Under the pieces are notes generated by a model. The model did no database searches. It had not been told where the DNA came from and saw only the letters and a list, made by a program, of their open reading frames with translations. Below, one piece after another: positions 5,654-6,441 of a DNA stretch of 6,441 nt; positions within the stretch are counted from its first letter, which is position 1; each line of letters begins with the position of its first letter. Origin of the DNA: Candidatus Atribacter alterifermentans (lineage in GTDB: Bacteria; Atribacterota; Atribacteria; Atribacterales; Atribacteraceae). A program made the position numbers and the translations under genes. The stretch lies in the NCBI GenBank assembly GCA_012517635.1, contig JAAYUP010000375.1, positions 1-6,441 of the forward strand. Direction: 5' to 3'.

Positions 5654-6441
5654 CAGAATCCCTCTTTTTTCCGCAGGTCGATGACCCGCTTTGCTTTGCC
5701 CTCAGAACGAGTAATACTTTTCGGTTTAGTGAGTTTTACTGAACAGGAAAGATTCAATTCAGCTTTAATTTTTTCTTCAATTTTTTTTCTGAGGTTTTCA
5801 AGAACTTTAATTTCATCGGAAAAAATTTCTGAAGAGACCTCGACCTCAACTTCGACTTTGTCTAAGAAATTTTCTCTGCTGATAAGAATTTGATAGTAGG
5901 GTTCAATTCCATCAAAACTCAAAATAACACTTTCGATTTGCGAGGGGTAAACATTTACTCCACGGATAATAAGCATATCGTCGGTTCGTGAAGTGACCCG
6001 TTCCATTCTGGCCATGGTTCGGCCACATTGACATTCATCATATTTGAGAGAAGAAATATCCCCGGTTCGATATCGGATTACGGGTGTCCCTTCTTTGGTT
6101 AGTGTGGTAAAAACCAATTCTCCAGTTTCACCAGGAGGTAAAGGCTTCCCCGTTTGAATATCAACAATTTCCGGAATAAAACAATCTTCGGAAATGTGAA
6201 GACCTTGATGAAATTCACACTCGAAAGCAACTCCCGGGCCAATAACCTCACTTAGACCATAAATGTCAAAAGCTTGAATTGGAAGTTTTTTTTCAATTTC
6301 TACCCTCATCTCTTCAGACCAAGGTTCGGCACCAAATATTCCTAAGCGAAAGGCAGTCTTTGACCAATCGATTTGGTTTTCTTTGGCAACTTCTGAAAGA
6401 TAAAGAGCATAAGACGGAGTACAACACAAAACTGAAATCCG
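5653..6441 (-). CDS. paaK: phenylacetate-CoA ligase, C-terminal part, 5'-truncated
   Basis: The frame is open from the window edge (last base 6441) to TGA at 5653-5655, giving 262 residues of an enzyme usually about 430 long. The product is an ANL-superfamily adenylate-forming ligase that converts an aryl acid such as phenylacetate, with ATP and CoA, to the aryl-CoA. Motifs seen, numbered from the first visible residue: TPSYALYL (8-15), GAEPWSEEMR (37-46), the adenylate motif IYGLSEVIGPG (60-70), GELVFTTL (107-114), RYRTGDIS (123-130), CQCGRTMARMERV with the hinge region SRTDDM, RGVNVYPSQIE, and the C-terminal catalytic-lysine motif RSEGKAKRVID. The ECEFH and CQC segments could form a zinc site as in some PaaK-like proteins. 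The TTG at 6429 lies inside the conserved region and is not the start. It is translationally coupled to the ACT gene. In fermenters such pairs often follow indolepyruvate:ferredoxin oxidoreductase genes, which would lie outside the window. Confidence 0.92.
   Translation of the reverse strand, partial: RISVLCCTPSYALYLSEVAKENQIDWSKTAFRLGIFGAEPWSEEMRVEIEKKLPIQAFDIYGLSEVIGPGVAFECEFHQGLHISEDCFIPEIVDIQTGKPLPPGETGELVFTTLTKEGTPVIRYRTGDISSLKYDECQCGRTMARMERVTSRTDDMLIIRGVNVYPSQIESVILSFDGIEPYYQILISRENFLDKVEVEVEVSSEIFSDEIKVLENLRKKIEEKIKAELNLSCSVKLTKPKSITRSEGKAKRVIDLRKKEGF

Noticed and set aside
5645..5893. 82-residue + strand open frame antisense to the PaaK gene
   Set aside because: The opposing frame encodes the conserved PaaK C-terminus, so this is a shadow frame.

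Overview
The window is an A+T-rich stretch of bacterial chromosome with six complete genes and two genes cut by the window edges. No mobile elements, RNA genes or CRISPR arrays were seen. The gene set is an ABC exporter, a DUF4416 protein, a rubrerythrin-type ferritin-like protein, a PfpI-family protein, a zinc polyol/alcohol dehydrogenase, an LpxB-related glycosyltransferase and a PaaK plus tandem-ACT pair. It suggests an anaerobic, possibly amino-acid-fermenting bacterium. Lineages such as Atribacterota, Thermotogota or anaerobic Desulfobacterota-like groups would fit, but this is inference from gene content only and no lineage marker gene is present.

Left part (1-1192): the 3' end of an ABCB/MsbA-type exporter gene on the + strand converges on a complete DUF4416 gene on the - strand. 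Their stop codons share the same TTAA.

Middle (1193-5163): a 139-bp divergent intergenic region carries candidate extended -10 promoters facing each way and a 10-bp direct repeat just upstream of the first + strand gene. Three genes follow with gaps of 35 and 33 bp and are probably one operon: a two-module ferritin-like diiron protein, a PfpI/DJ-1 domain fused to a peroxiredoxin-fold domain that has lost its catalytic residues, and a sorbitol-dehydrogenase-like zinc enzyme. A 74-bp gap then leads to an LpxB-related GT-B protein on the same strand. The first two genes point to peroxide or carbonyl stress handling. The link to the dehydrogenase and the glycosyltransferase is positional only.

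Right part (5164-6441): a long hairpin that begins inside the last codons of the LpxB-like gene separates the + strand genes from a - strand pair. That pair is a phenylacetate-CoA ligase (5' end outside the window) and a tandem ACT-domain protein, joined by a 1-nt stop/start overlap. The pairing fits aryl-CoA formation during aromatic amino acid fermentation.

The most unusual item is the PfpI plus pseudo-peroxiredoxin fusion at 1853-2824. The rest of the window looks like ordinary chromosomal content.
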